DNA of 64,000 nucleotides, taken from positions 1 to 64,000 of the forward strand of contig JAIVFI010000007.1 of the NCBI GenBank assembly GCA_025558095.1, given 5' to 3'. Source of the DNA: Hyaloraphidium curvatum (lineage: Eukaryota; Monoblepharomycota; Hyaloraphidiomycetes; Hyaloraphidiales; Hyaloraphidiaceae). The position numbers were made by a program, and so were the translations under genes. This document shows positions 41,348 to 52,223 of the stretch, piece by piece. The notes under the pieces are model-generated. The model had not been told where the DNA came from and did no database searches. It saw only the letters and a program-made list of their open reading frames with translations. Position 1 is the first letter of the stretch. Every line of letters starts with the position of its first letter.

Positions 41348-43285
41348 TCACCCATCCGGGGCACAAAACTCCCCGTCGGAGCACCACTGCATCCACAGCG
41401 GCGCCGCCTCCACCCCCCACTGCACCATCCTCTCCCTCGCCGCGCTCATCGCCATCCTCGCCGCCCGCAGCTGCTCCCCCGTCGGCGCCGATCCCCCCCT
41501 GGCGCCTCTCGCCTGCCACCACCTTCCCGCGGCCCCGATCGCGCGGGGAAAGACGGTGGAGATGAGGTTACGGGGGTCGGTGGATTCGGCCCACATGGCC
41601 AACTCCCCACCAACCACCCTCCCCGGCCCCGGCGCACCACCCGGCTCCGGGTCGTAGAGGTACGCGCTGACGGCCGTCAGCGGCGGGTCGCACCACGATT
41701 TGCGGCCGCCGTCGATCCAGTTGCCGTGTCCGCAGTCCAGGTAGTACTGGTTCGACGGGCTGGCGATGACCCCGTACCCCCTGCGGACGAGGTCGGCGAT
41801 GTTCCCGGCGTCGGACCAGACCTGCAGCAGAGAGCCCGCGGGGGGCTGCAAGCCGTGGTGCGTCACGGCGTCCTCCCACTGCACGGAAGTGCGGTTCAGC
41901 GCGGCCAACGTCGCAAAGACGGGGTCGAAGAAGGCGTGCAGCATGTCGGCGGTGTAGCCGGGTATGAAATCCTTGTAGCACTGCGCGTTGATCTCGTCCG
42001 AGCCCACGTGGAGGAGCGGGTCGGGGAAGAGCCGGGCGATGCCGCCCAGCAGGCGGGCAACCACCTCGACCGTCTCGTTCCGCGAGACGTCCAGCTGTCC
42101 CGACGGAGGCTGGTTCGCGAACCGCGACCACGGCAGCACGTTCCCGCAGACCACGAGCCCTGGCGAACTGCGCCCGCCGGCGTACCAATGCCCCGGGATG
42201 TCGATCTCCGGCACCACGCGGATGCCCAGGTCCGCGGCCTCGTTGACGAGATCCGCCACGTCTTGTTCCGAGTATATCCTGTCGAACGGCTCGGAAGCCG
42301 AGAGCTCGGGCGCCTCGGCCAGGCGGAGCGGGAACGCCTGGCTGTCGACGATGTGCCAGTGCAAGACGTTGAGCTTGGCGAAGCTCATGGCCTGCAGCAC
42401 CTTCTTGAGCGTCGGCACGGGGACAAAGTGCCTTGCCGTGTCCAGCATCAGTCCGCGGTGTTCAAAGGTGGGGGAGTCGACGATCGCCAGTGGGGTGCCT
42501 TGAATGTACAGTGGGAAGCCGCCGCCGACGGGTTGCCCCGTCGTGACGGACCTGCGGCTCCGGACGACGAGCTGCGCGAAGGTGTCCAGCGCTCGGAGGC
42601 AGCCAACCCAGCTTTGTGCCGAAACCGAGGCGACACCGCCGCTGGGCACCGAGATGTTGTACGCCTCGGAAGCCGAATGGAGCGGGGCATCGGGCTCGTC
42701 CGCACCGCACGACAGTTCGACCCGCAGCAGCGCCGGAGGGTCGGGCTGGGTGGAGTTGCCCAGCTCCCGGGCGTCCATGTCCGCGGCGGCCGTCACGATA
42801 TGCCCCGGCGCGCCCTTCAGGAGGTCCGCGTACCGGGCAGCTGCCCGCCGCACCCGCACGAAGGGCGAGCCGGGGGCCAAAGGACCGTCGAGGCCGGGGA
42901 AGGAGAAGGCCCAGTCCTGGTCCAGGCGGACCGTGACGTTGCCGGAGGTCAGGCTCCGAGGAAGAGGCCACAGGAAGTCGTGAGCCGGTCCCCGCACCGC
43001 AGCCGGTGCCGAGGATCCCATCGGGGATCCGCTCCGAGGGGCGGAGAAAGAAGAAACGGAGGCCGACAAAGACCGTCCCGACGCGGTCCCGAGAAAAAAG
43101 TAGGCCGCGATGCCGACCAAGCTGGCAAGCGTCGCAATGAAAAGCGCGAGGAGCACCACCGTTGCCGTGCGGGCGCGTGCCAAGAAGCGATGGAGCCGGC
43201 GCAGCTCCTCGGCGTTGACGGCCACCAGCTGGGGCCCGGGGCCAGAATCCCCGCCATGATCCTTCTTTCCTGACGTCTCTATCAT
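41348..43285 (-). CDS. beta-N-acetylhexosaminidase, glycoside hydrolase family 20, type II membrane protein
   Basis: An intronless frame of 645 aa on the minus strand. A short cytosolic N-terminus precedes a membrane anchor (TATVVLLALFIATLASLVGIAAYFFLG, residues 40-66), then a Ser-rich stem. The GH20 catalytic barrel shows HRGLMLDTARHFVPVPTLKKVL, LNVLHWHIVDSQAFP, VPEIDIPGHWYA and LLHVGSDEINAQCY, where Asp-Glu is the catalytic pair. Trp-rich substrate strands follow (VQWEDAV, LLQVWSDAG, ELAMWAE). Several Asn-x-Ser/Thr sites fit an extracellular domain. Role: removal of terminal GlcNAc/GalNAc, for example from chitin oligomers or N-glycans. The longer open frame begins with a non-ATG codon; the ATG at 43285 is the first in frame. 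Confidence 0.92.
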   Translation of the reverse strand: MIETSGKKDHGGDSGPGPQLVAVNAEELRRLHRFLARARTATVVLLALFIATLASLVGIAAYFFLGTASGRSLSASVSSFSAPRSGSPMGSSAPAAVRGPAHDFLWPLPRSLTSGNVTVRLDQDWAFSFPGLDGPLAPGSPFVRVRRAAARYADLLKGAPGHIVTAAADMDARELGNSTQPDPPALLRVELSCGADEPDAPLHSASEAYNISVPSGGVASVSAQSWVGCLRALDTFAQLVVRSRRSVTTGQPVGGGFPLYIQGTPLAIVDSPTFEHRGLMLDTARHFVPVPTLKKVLQAMSFAKLNVLHWHIVDSQAFPLRLAEAPELSASEPFDRIYSEQDVADLVNEAADLGIRVVPEIDIPGHWYAGGRSSPGLVVCGNVLPWSRFANQPPSGQLDVSRNETVEVVARLLGGIARLFPDPLLHVGSDEINAQCYKDFIPGYTADMLHAFFDPVFATLAALNRTSVQWEDAVTHHGLQPPAGSLLQVWSDAGNIADLVRRGYGVIASPSNQYYLDCGHGNWIDGGRKSWCDPPLTAVSAYLYDPEPGGAPGPGRVVGGELAMWAESTDPRNLISTVFPRAIGAAGRWWQARGARGGSAPTGEQLRAARMAMSAARERMVQWGVEAAPLWMQWCSDGEFCAPDG

Positions 43286-43453
43286 ATCGAGCCCATTTTC
43301 AAACGGCGGAAGGGGGAACACGGGGACCAAGGGCAACTTTTGTCAAGCAGAGTGAGTCCCGCGCTTCGTCATCAAAACTCGCTTGCTCCGCCTCGTATCG
43401 ACGCTTCCGCTTGCAGTGGTGTCGGCGCCAGCGATCGTCCATTTCACTTCAGA

Positions 43454-46002
43454 TTACAGGTCATCGAGGCCTCCAAATCCCCTGCCCCTGCCATTGTTGC
43501 CCCCCGAGAACAGCCCGAACCCCTCCCCCTCGCCCGCGGACCAACCCCCTTCGTCCGGCGTCCCCGGCCCGCCGGACCCCGGCTCTGGCGTCTCCGCCTT
43601 CCTGGGCGGCCCCCCCGACGTCGTACCGAGGTCGATGATCCCCCCCACGAGCCTCTGGCTGCCCGTGGACGACCGCGTCGGCGGCGGCAGGGGGAACAGC
43701 GGATCGTCCCTGCGCTCCTGCCTTGCCCACGCCCTCCCGGCGGCGTCGACGAATTCCTCGCTCGGTGCCGGTCCCCGCGCGGGGGGCGGCGCGGCGGCGG
43801 ATGCCCCGGCAGGGGTCACCGTGACCCTTGACCTGCCGAACGCGCGGCGCGACGCCGACGCGGGGGTCTGCACGGGGGTCTCGGGCTCCCCGTCCGCGTC
43901 CGCGTCGTCCGCGTCCTGCTCGTGCGCTCCGGTGCGCCGCCGGCGCACGCGGAAGAAGGGCTGCAGGATGCGCTGGTCGAACGAGACGAACCAGTGCGTC
44001 TGCCTGCCCTGCCCGGCCGCCCCCATGAGCCGCTCCTCCTCGCCGTCCCCGGCCTCGCCGTGCTCGCTCTCGCTGTCCGACCCCTCGCGCTCGGGCTCCG
44101 CGACCCCGGTTCGGATGCCGAAGTACCCGACCGCGGGCACGACCAGGCTGCCCAGCAGCAGCACGCTGGCCACGCACACGAGCAGCGTCGTGCTCCGCGT
44201 CGCCTTTTCCGTGTCCTCGTTGGGCGCGTCGAGCTGGTACGCGAGGGCAAAGGCGATGGCCCCGCGCAGCCCCGAGAGGACGAGGATATGCTGCCAGCCG
44301 CGCGGGATGGGCTCGTCCTCCCCGCGGGCGAGCCGTGTGGGGCTGGTGGGCGAGGCGGCGAGGAAGGAGAGCCAGCCGCGGGAGGTGGGGGTGAAGGGGG
44401 CGCGTGGGGAGGCGGGGAGCGAGAGCTCGCCATCCGGGGGGGGCGGGGGGCGGGAAAGGCTGTTGATTATTTGCGCGAGAGGGAGGACCGAAAGGTATCG
44501 AGCCAGGAGCAGGACGGCCTGCAGGTGGGAGATGAGCGAGCTCAAGCGTGAGCTGACTATGAGCACTTACAAGAGTGTACACGATGAGCCCGGGGTAGTA
44601 AGGATCCGTGCCGGCTAGGTGCCCGAGTGGTGAGGCAAACAACGTCAGAAGGTCCACATGAAACCAAAGCAGACAGCTACCCACCGAACACCGTGATCCC
44701 CAGCGACACAAAGATGAACACCTCCGACATGGTCGACAGCACCTTGAACATGTACTTTGTCGTCCTGCGCCCCTCCTCGGCCAGGTTCGGGTAGGCGTAG
44801 TGCCGCATTGCGATCCCGCAGAAGAGCAGCGACACGATCCCCGAGAGCTGCATCGCGTTGGCGAGCAGGTAGGAGCAGTACGCCAGCAGCGTCAGCACGC
44901 ACGATTCGAGCGGGGGGTACCGGTAGATGAGCGAGTGCTTGAAGAGCAGGGCCGAGAGCAGGCCGAAGACGAGGCCGATGAGCACGGAGCCCACGAAGAT
45001 GAGGACAAAGAGGCCGGTGCCCTGGAGTAGGGTGAGGAAAGACAGGGCGGAGGAGCGGAAGAGGCCGAGAGTCGAGAAGAGGACGATGGCGACCGAGTCG
45101 TTGAGGATGGATTCGCCGAAGATGATGGAGTAGAGGCGCGGTTCCACGCGGAGCTCGCGGAAGACGGCGAGCACGGTGACGGGGTCCGTGGAGGAGAGGA
45201 TGGCGCCGAGGACGAAGCAGTCGAGGAAGGAAAGCGCCAGGCGGTGCAGGCCGGTGAGCACGAAGAAGTAGATGAAGACGGCCACGATGAGCGCCGAGAA
45301 TATGGTGCCCAGGAAGGCGAACACGAGGATAGTGCCGAGGTTCCGGAAGAACATGTTCATCTGCATCTCGTAGCCCGAGTTGAGCAGGATCGGGGGCAGC
45401 AGCAGGTTGAAGAAATATCTGGGATCAAACTTGACCAGCCGCTGAAGGTTCTGGTCGCCGCCGGCGAGGCGGATGACCAGACCGACGGCCAGGCCCAAGA
45501 TCACGGCGAGCACGGTCTCGTGGATATAGCGGATCTTGAACCTCCGCAGTGCGTAGGCCGACAAAAGCGAGGCCAACAGCAGCGTGAACAGGATCAGCAG
45601 CGCCCACGCGTCGTACAGAGCCTCCTCCGTGGCCGGCAGTGGCGTCGGCGTCGGCGACAGCGTCGCGGAGGTGGATATCCACGCGGTCGTCGAGGTCCAT
45701 TCGTCGGTCGTGATCGTGGGAAACGGCGTGGGCGACTCCCAGGCCGAGGTTGCCGCGGAGGACCCGGCGGTCGAAGTCCACGCCCCGCTCGACGTCCATT
45801 CCGCGGAGCTCGTCGGCCAAACAGACGACGACGCGTCGGTCGGCCATTCGCTGGCGGTTTGAGTCCAGGGCGACGAGGGCTCCCCGGGCGGCTCCGTTGT
45901 TTGCGCGGGCTCCCCGCTCGTCGGCGCGTCGCCGCCCGCCGTCGTCGAAAGCGCCGGCGCCGAGGAGATTTCGGGATCGGGCGAGACGGGCACCGCCGTC
46001 AT
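43454..46002 (-). CDS. Na+/H+ exchanger (NHE/CPA1 family)
   Basis: Three exons on the minus strand (46002-44685, 44614-44571, 44518-43454) give about 808 aa. An N-terminal Ser/Thr/Trp/Pro-rich region of about 130 aa precedes 10-12 membrane helices. CPA1 motifs: FFNLLLPPILLNSGY (amiloride-binding type), SSTDPVTVLAVF, FGESILNDSVAIVLF (with the transport-site Asp in ND), and SGLRGAIAFALAY (conserved Arg). The C-terminal 250 aa are cytosolic and low in complexity, with acidic, Arg and Gly-rich stretches. Known role: electroneutral exchange of Na+ or K+ for H+ in endosomal, vacuolar or plasma membranes. The ATG at 46182 is also in frame but would begin 28 bp from the neighbouring stop. Confidence 0.93.
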
Positions 46003-46209
46003 GGCTGCGGCCGGGAGGGGGTCGGGCGCTTCGAGCGGTCTCCCTGCCGCCCGCGCTTCGTCACCACCCAGCAATCTTCGCGGGGGAGGTATCGACCCTT
46101 CGCCACCCCGGACGGTCGATGCAGTACCCCAACTCTGCAGGTCAGAAAAGAGTGTATCCATCCCATGAACAAGAAACCCCATCCCACCGCTCGATCGCCC
46201 CTCTCCGCC

Positions 46210-48733
46210 CTAATCCCTGTCCGAGTCCAGGTCCATCCTGGTCGCCTTCTTCTCCGGCAGCACCAGCCGCTCCCGCTCCCTCTCCTGCTGATGTGGGGCA
46301 ATCGGAAGCACGACGGGCGCCGCGGTGATCGGCTGCGCGGGGGCTTGGGAGGAAGCGTAGGCTGGGAGCGAGGGCGCTTCCGTCGAGGTGGGCGTCGCCG
46401 GTTGCTGCGCCGACCCCGACCCCGATCCCGACGCGGCGCCGGGCGCGCGCGAGGTCCACGCCTCGGGCAGCGCGCCCGGCACGCTGGGCGCCTGCAGCGA
46501 TCCCGACCCCGAGGGCTTGGGCCTCGGCGGGAAGGTGACGAGGGTGCCGCCCTTGGGAGGGGCTTCGCCGGCACCGTCTCCACCGGCAGCCGCGGAGGAA
46601 GAGGAGGCGGCGGGAGCCCGCGCGACGGTGGGCAGGTGCCCCGGCTTCCTCGGCTTGGGCAACTTGGGCACGCCCCCGCCCGCGGCCACTCCGGCCCCGG
46701 ATCCGTAGGGAACCTGCGGCAGCTTGAGCTTGGACCGGAAGTAGGCGTTCTCCCTCCTCAGCCTGTCGAGCAGCCGCGCCGTGTCCTTCTCGAGCACCTG
46801 GTACGTCCGCACCGTGGCCAGCAGCTCGCGGTTGGTCTTGCTGAGCTGCTTGTTGCGCTCGGCCTGCTTGGGCGCCTTCTTGGTCGGCGGCGGCTCGGGC
46901 CCTTCGGCGACGGCCTTCCACTGCTCGATCTCCTTCACGAGCTCCGCCGCGCGGTCGTTGTTGGCCGCCATCGCCGCGTGCGCCTCCTGGAGCTGCACCT
47001 TGAGCTTCCCGATCTCGTCCGGGTCCGAGGCGAGCGCCTGCAGGCGCTGCACCTCGTTGGCCAGCTTCTGGTTGCTCTGGTTCAGCTTCCTGTTCTGCTC
47101 CTCCAGCGCCGACGCCCGGGCCTCGGCGGCCGCGAGCTTCTCCGCCGCCCGCGCAGCGTCCGCCGCCGCCTGCCGGTCGTCCCTGGTCTGGTACTGCAGC
47201 CCGTGCGTGTCGTACAGCCCCTTGAGCGCCTTTTCCGCGCGATCCAGCGGCGCCGCGGGGACCTGCGCCGCGGGCGCCGCCGGTGCCGCCGGCGCGCGGT
47301 TGCGGTCGCCGACCAGGATCACCGAATCGTCCGAATCCGAGCCCGCCGTCCCGTCGGCCCGCTGCTTCCTCTGCTTAGGCGGGTACAGCCGGTCCATCTC
47401 CGAGTGGTACCACCCCCAGTCGAGGTACTCGAGCGCCTTGTCGTAGATCCTGCTCTCGGCGTTGGCCGCCTCCACAGCGTCGCGCTTGGGGAGGTGCCGC
47501 CGGATGCGCTCGATCATCTCGCGGCGCTCGGCGATGCCGGGCATCTGGCGCTGTCCCGGGACCTGTTGCTGCGCGCGCTGCGGTTGCTGGGGCTGCTGGG
47601 CGTACCCGTGGCCGGCGTACTGCTGCTGCTGCTGCTGCTGCGCGTGCTGCCGCCACGTCTCCTGCGGCGAGGCGGGGCGGGGCGGCTGGGCCGGGGCCGC
47701 GGTCTGGTACCGCTGCGCCGCGGCCTGGGGCTGCGGCACCTGCGGCGCCTGGACCATGGCCTGCTGGTGATACTGCTGGTATCCGTTGGCGTAGGCCTGC
47801 TGCTGGTGCTGCTGGTAGCCGGCGTACGAGATGGGCTGGAAAACACGCGGTCAGCGACAATGGAAGGCGGCGTCGTTTGGGTTTGGAACGTACCCTCCCG
47901 TAGGCGTCGTAGCGCTGCCCGCCCGAGCCCAGCGCATCCGCGATCGACGGCAGCGACTGCTGCTGCTGCTGCTGCGCAGCCGCCTGGTAGCTCTGGTACG
48001 GCGCCTGCTGCCCCGCCGCCTGGTACTGGTACCCGCGCGCCGCGGCGGCCGGGTCGTAGTACGCCTGCGGCATGGCCCGCTGGTCGGCGTAGACCCGCGG
48101 GGTGGCGGCGGCGGCGTGCTGCGCGTGCGCCTGCCAGTCGGCCTGCGGCGGGTACGCGGGCAGCGGGTCCTGCGGCTTGGCGGGGGAAGCGGCGGGCTGG
48201 TGGTTCCAGTACGCGTTCTGCGCCTGCTGCGCCATCGCGGGCAGCGGGGTCGGCTGTTGTGCGGCGGCGGGTGCTTGGGTGACGTTGGCAGGGGTTGAGA
48301 GGGCCGTCGAGGCGGCAGGCGGGGCGTCCGTGGCTGCCGGCGCGGCGACGGGCGCCACACCGTTGGGTGCGGCGAGTTCCTCGACGGTTTTCAGCCTCTT
48401 TGCCGGCGACGGTGCGGCCGACGCGTCGTTTGCCGTTGAGAGTGCCCCGCCCGCCCCGCGCCGCGCCGCGCCGCCGCCGCCGTCCGCCGCCGCGCCGCCC
48501 GCAATTTTGCCATTATTTCCGTCCTTCGCACCGCCGGGCGCCTTCCTGTCGATCACCATCTCGGCGGCCGGCGCGGGTTTGCCGCTTCGGGGAGCCCGCC
48601 GCCCCCGCGCGCCGTCGTCGTCGGAGCTCGCCAGCTCGTCGGGGTCGACGTCGCCGCCGGCCGAGTGGTAATCCGACTCGGACGCGAGCGACGAGCCCGA
48701 CCCGCTGCGCCGCCGCTTGGCCGGCTGCGCCAT
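46210..48733 (-). CDS. Gln/Ala/Pro-rich coiled-coil protein, probably nuclear
   Basis: Two exons on the minus strand (48733-47894, 47835-46210) give about 821 aa. The N-terminus MAQPAKRRRSGSGSS carries a likely nuclear localisation signal and a Ser/Asp acidic patch (ELASSDDDGARG). A long Ala/Pro/Gln/Tyr-rich disordered region contains polyglutamine (CTG/CAG runs near 47615-47645 and 47960-47980). A conserved-looking block follows (MIERIRRHLPKRDAVEAANAES... YDKALEYLDWGWYHSEMDRLY), then SDSDDSVILVG, which resembles a SUMO-interacting motif. A coiled coil (ALEEQNRKLNQSNQKLANEVQRLQ) and a disordered tail end the protein. I cannot assign a family. A transcription- or chromatin-related role is inferred from composition only. 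Confidence 0.75.
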
Positions 48734-49070
48734 CCCGCGCGGGATCCCGACGCCGGCCGGATGCGCGGCCGAGACCGGATCCGCCGGCTAAGGCGCCCTC
48801 AATTAGGGCGGAAAACGCCGCGGTGGAGGTGCGCCGCCGGACGGTATGTGTGCAGTCGGGGTCCGAATGAAAATGCTGTTCGGTGTTGCAAGGGCCGGCG
48901 GCGGCTGGTTCTAGGCGCTTCGGATCATAGGTGGCTGGCCGCACGGACCCGCGACTCGAAAAATCGATCGATGTCGGATTCCCGGTGCAAGAGGCCTTCC
49001 ATCGGCACCCATACATGCTGCCCGTCAACTTTCCATCGCATTGTACCGTCCACCCGCTCCGCATCCGCCT
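48734..49070. other. intergenic region upstream of the Q-rich gene
   Basis: No gene seen. It lies upstream of one minus-strand gene and downstream of another, so it should hold the promoter of the first and the terminator of the second. Confidence 0.4.
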
Positions 49071-50617
49071 TCAGGCGGATCTGAGGACCGCGGCAGGGAC
49101 CCACTCCCCCGCCTCCCCCCGGGGGCCATAAACGTCCATCCTCAGCTCGAACGCGCCCGGCCCCGCGGCGAGGTAGTTCTCCGCATCCCCTTTCCCACCC
49201 TCCGCGCCGCCGACGGCCACGGCGACCAGCTGCGACGGGTAGGCCCGCTTGGCCGCCGTGCCCGCGAGCTCCGAGACGGTGCCCTCCGCGGTGCGCACCG
49301 AAAGCACCCAGAACCCGCCGTCCCCGCACTCGGGCTCGGCAAACGCCACCGAATACGCGTTCGATCCGTCCAACGGGGACCCCGTGGCGTCCTCCCTGCA
49401 CGTCCACCACACGCGCTCGGGGTCCGCCAGCACCCCCCTGCGCGCGCGCAGCGCCCTCTCGAGCAGGTCGAACGTCCCCGCGTCCATCCGCCGCGGATCC
49501 AGCGGCGCAGGGGAACTCTCCCACCCCGCCTCCTTTTTGACGGCGCCCAGCCACGCGTCGCCCCGGATCCCGGCGTACTCCTCCAGCAGGTGGTCGGCCT
49601 TGTACGCCGCGTCGGCCAGGCGCACGAGGAGCTTCTCCTCGGGGAGCTGCAAAGCGGGGGGGTTGCTGGGGAGGGGGAGGGTGGGCGGGGGGAGCAGCAT
49701 GCGGAGGGTCGCGAGCTCGAGGAGGGCGGGCTCGTGGAGGGGAGAGTCGGAGGGGGAGAAGGGGTCCGCGCCGGGGATGGTGCAGTGGCGCTGTTGCGAG
49801 CAAAGCGGGGTTAGCAAACGGCTTGCAGGCTGACGATCCGTCTTCGGCCCACCAGAACGCGCGCCGCGGCCTCCCACTCCTCCAGCTTGTGCTCCCTCCA
49901 CTCTTTCGACAGCCCCACTACCCCGTCCCCATCCCCCTCGATCAGCCCCCCGTCCCACAGCTTCGCCCCCGCCTTGTACATCCCCAGCCTCGCCTGCAGG
50001 TCCTGCTCGACCCTTACCAGCCCCTCCAACCCGCCGGGCCACTCGAGCACCTCCAGCGGTCCCGTCTCCACCTCCCCGCCCTCCACATCGGCGGCAACCA
50101 TCCGCGCCTCGCACCAGACGAGGTCGTTGTCCGTCTCCACCACCTTCACCCCGTCCTTCATCGCCTCTGCCCTGCCCTTCCCGACCGTCCGCGTGCCCAC
50201 GACGACGACGACCGCCCCGCCGTTCCCGTGCGTCCTGCTCGACAAAGAGGCGAGGCAGCATCCCCACGGGTCGAACAGGGAGAGCGACCAGAACACGCCG
50301 GGGGGCACGGCGGGCACCTTGATGCCGGCTATGGGCTTTCCCGGCGCCAGGGCGAGCAGCCCCTCGGCGCCCTCGTCACCGGCACGGAACTCGTTGGGCA
50401 CGCAGTCCTTCGCTTTCGCGTAGAATTCGGAGAGGGGCAGCAAGGCCAGCCGGCCGGGCACGAGGTTGTCTCGATAATAAAGCCATCCCGCGGCGAGGGT
50501 CGACAGGTGCCGGTAGCCGAACGCGGCGGCGCCCGCGAGCGAGGACAGCGGCGCCGGGAGCCACGAGGTATAAGCGCGAGGTGCGGATGGCGGGGCGGAG
50601 GGCGGGTAGGAGGACAT
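49071..50617 (-). CDS. DUF1254/DUF1214-domain protein
   Basis: Two exons on the minus strand (50617-49853, 49790-49071) give about 494 aa. The first half has a hydrophobic stretch (SSLAGAAAFGYRHLSTLAAGWLYY) and the pattern PGKPIAGIKVPAVPPGVFWSLSLFDPWGCC, as in DUF1254. The second half has SPLDGSNAYSVAFAEPECGDGGFWVLSVR and FELRMDVYGPRGEAGEWVPAAVLR, as in DUF1214. The two domains occur together in a broad bacterial and fungal family of unknown activity. The 62-nt intron is inferred from frame change and a GTGGGC donor. No transmembrane export signal is certain. Confidence 0.75.
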
Positions 50618-50889
50618 CGCGGGGCAAGGGAAAGAGAAACCGCGGGGCCGGCACGGCGTCTCAGCGGGTGCGAGAGCGAAGAGTTACCTCTTGGGAGGTC
50701 TCGAGGTCCTCCAAGGCAACGGCTGACCAGGAAAAGAGGTGCAAAGAGGCTCTAGAGCAAGTTCCGGTGGTCGAGGTGGGGATGCGGTGCCCCCGTCGGG
50801 AGCGAATCTCATGTCTCCCACCCGCGATCCAGCGAACCGCTTCCGGCATCCCGCGGCTCCCATCGACCGTCCCTCCGTACGTGCCTGAA

Positions 50890-51826
50890 ATGCCCACCCT
50901 TCCCGCCCCCGTCTCCCTTCCCGCCGACCCCTCCCGCGGCCGCCTCGCCGGCAAGACCTGCGCGCTCTTCGGCGCCGGGCAGTCCCCCGGCGAGCCCGGG
51001 TTCCTGGGCAACGGCCGCGCCACGGTGATGCGGATGGCGCAGGAGGGATGCAGGGTGCTCGCGGTGGACAGCGATCCCGCGTCGGCGGAGGAGACGGCGC
51101 GGCTGGCGAACGCGCAGCCCGGGCTGCCTTTGAAAGACCCCGTAGTGGCCTACAAGGCCGACGTGGCGGAGGAAAGCGAGGTCAAGGCCGCGCTGGACGA
51201 GGTGGTGCGCCGGTGGGGCACCCTCTCGATCGTGCACTACAACGTCGGCGTCTCCGTGGGCGCCGGCGACGGCCCGCTGGCGGCCATGACGAGGGACAGG
51301 TTCGAGAAAGTGTCGAGGGTCAATCTGTGGGGGCTCGTGGCGGCGGCCAAGCACGCGGCGGAGATCATGGGGAAGCAGGAGGGGGGAGGGGTGATTTGCT
51401 CGATATCGAGCGCGGCGGCGGTCGAGAACTCGTGTCGGTGTCCTTCTTGCCCCGCAGCGGACATATTGCTGACTTTCCGCCCCCTGCATCGCAGACCCCA
51501 ACGTCGTCTACCGCCTCACCAAATCCGCTATCGTCTCCTTCACCTCCTCCCAGGCGCTGCAGCTCGCGCCCCGCCTCATCCGCGTCAACACGGTTCTTCC
51601 CGGCCTGATCGACACCCCGATGGCCGTCGACACCCGCGCGCGCGTGCTAAACAGGCCGAGGGCGGACGTGCAGGCCGAGAGGGACAGGAGGGTGCCGCTG
51701 GGCGGGAAGCAGGGCAGCCCGTGGGACGTGGCGAACGCGGTGGTGTGGTTGTGCTCGGACGAGGCGCGGTGGGTGACGGGGCAGGCGCTGGGCGTGTGCG
51801 GGGGTGGGACGCTGGGGAGGTTGTGA
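50890..51826 (+). CDS. short-chain dehydrogenase/reductase (SDR)
   Basis: Two exons (50890-51433, 51495-51826) give about 291 aa. The nucleotide-binding loop is unusual: FGAGQSPGEPGFLGNGRATV, an expanded TGxxxGxG. DSDPASAEETARL follows strand 2, then YKADVAEESEV (acid loop), HYNVGVSVG in place of NAG, VNLWGLVAAAKHAA, ICSISSAAAVEN (catalytic Ser), and VVYRLTKSA (Tyr-x3-Lys). The C-terminus VWLCSDEARWVTGQALGVCGGGTL is typical of classical SDRs. Cofactor NAD(H) is suggested by the Asp after strand 2. Substrate unknown. The intron donor is a weak GTCGGT, chosen because it keeps frame and active-site order. Confidence 0.85.
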
Positions 51827-52223
51827 TCGGTACGCAGTGTGGAGGTTGTCTGGAGAGCCGAGGCGGGAAGCGGCGGGCAGGACGGCAGGGGTTCGCGATC
51901 GAGCGTCGATCCCGGGCCCGTAGCTCTATGGACGCCGAATTCCGTCTGCTGCTGTCTTTCGAGTCGTTCCGAGGTCCACGCAGGGGTTTTGCCAGGCAAC
52001 GAGGTGTTGCGCATGGTTTGGCGAGGCGGCGGGCTGGACCCGTCGACTGTCCGGAGGCACCCGGCCCCATCCCACGGATCGCCCCTCCCTCGCACCGCCG
52101 CGCTACGGACGCGCCGGCGCCGCACAGATCGATTTCCGGTGGCCGCCGCCGCGCTGCCGAGGTGCCCGCGGCGCGATTCCCCGGCGGCGCCGCCCGCTCA
52201 GCGCCCTTCCCGCCTTCCCGCAG
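51827..52223. other. intergenic region before the Cys-repeat gene
   Basis: No gene recognised. The C/G-rich end near 52220 is likely the 5'UTR and promoter of the secreted Cys-repeat protein. Confidence 0.4.

Noticed and set aside
45244-48282. A 1,012-codon plus-strand frame opposite the exchanger and the Q-rich gene
   Set aside because: It runs antisense across two genes and the gap between them, is Arg/Gly/Leu-rich and shows no domain.
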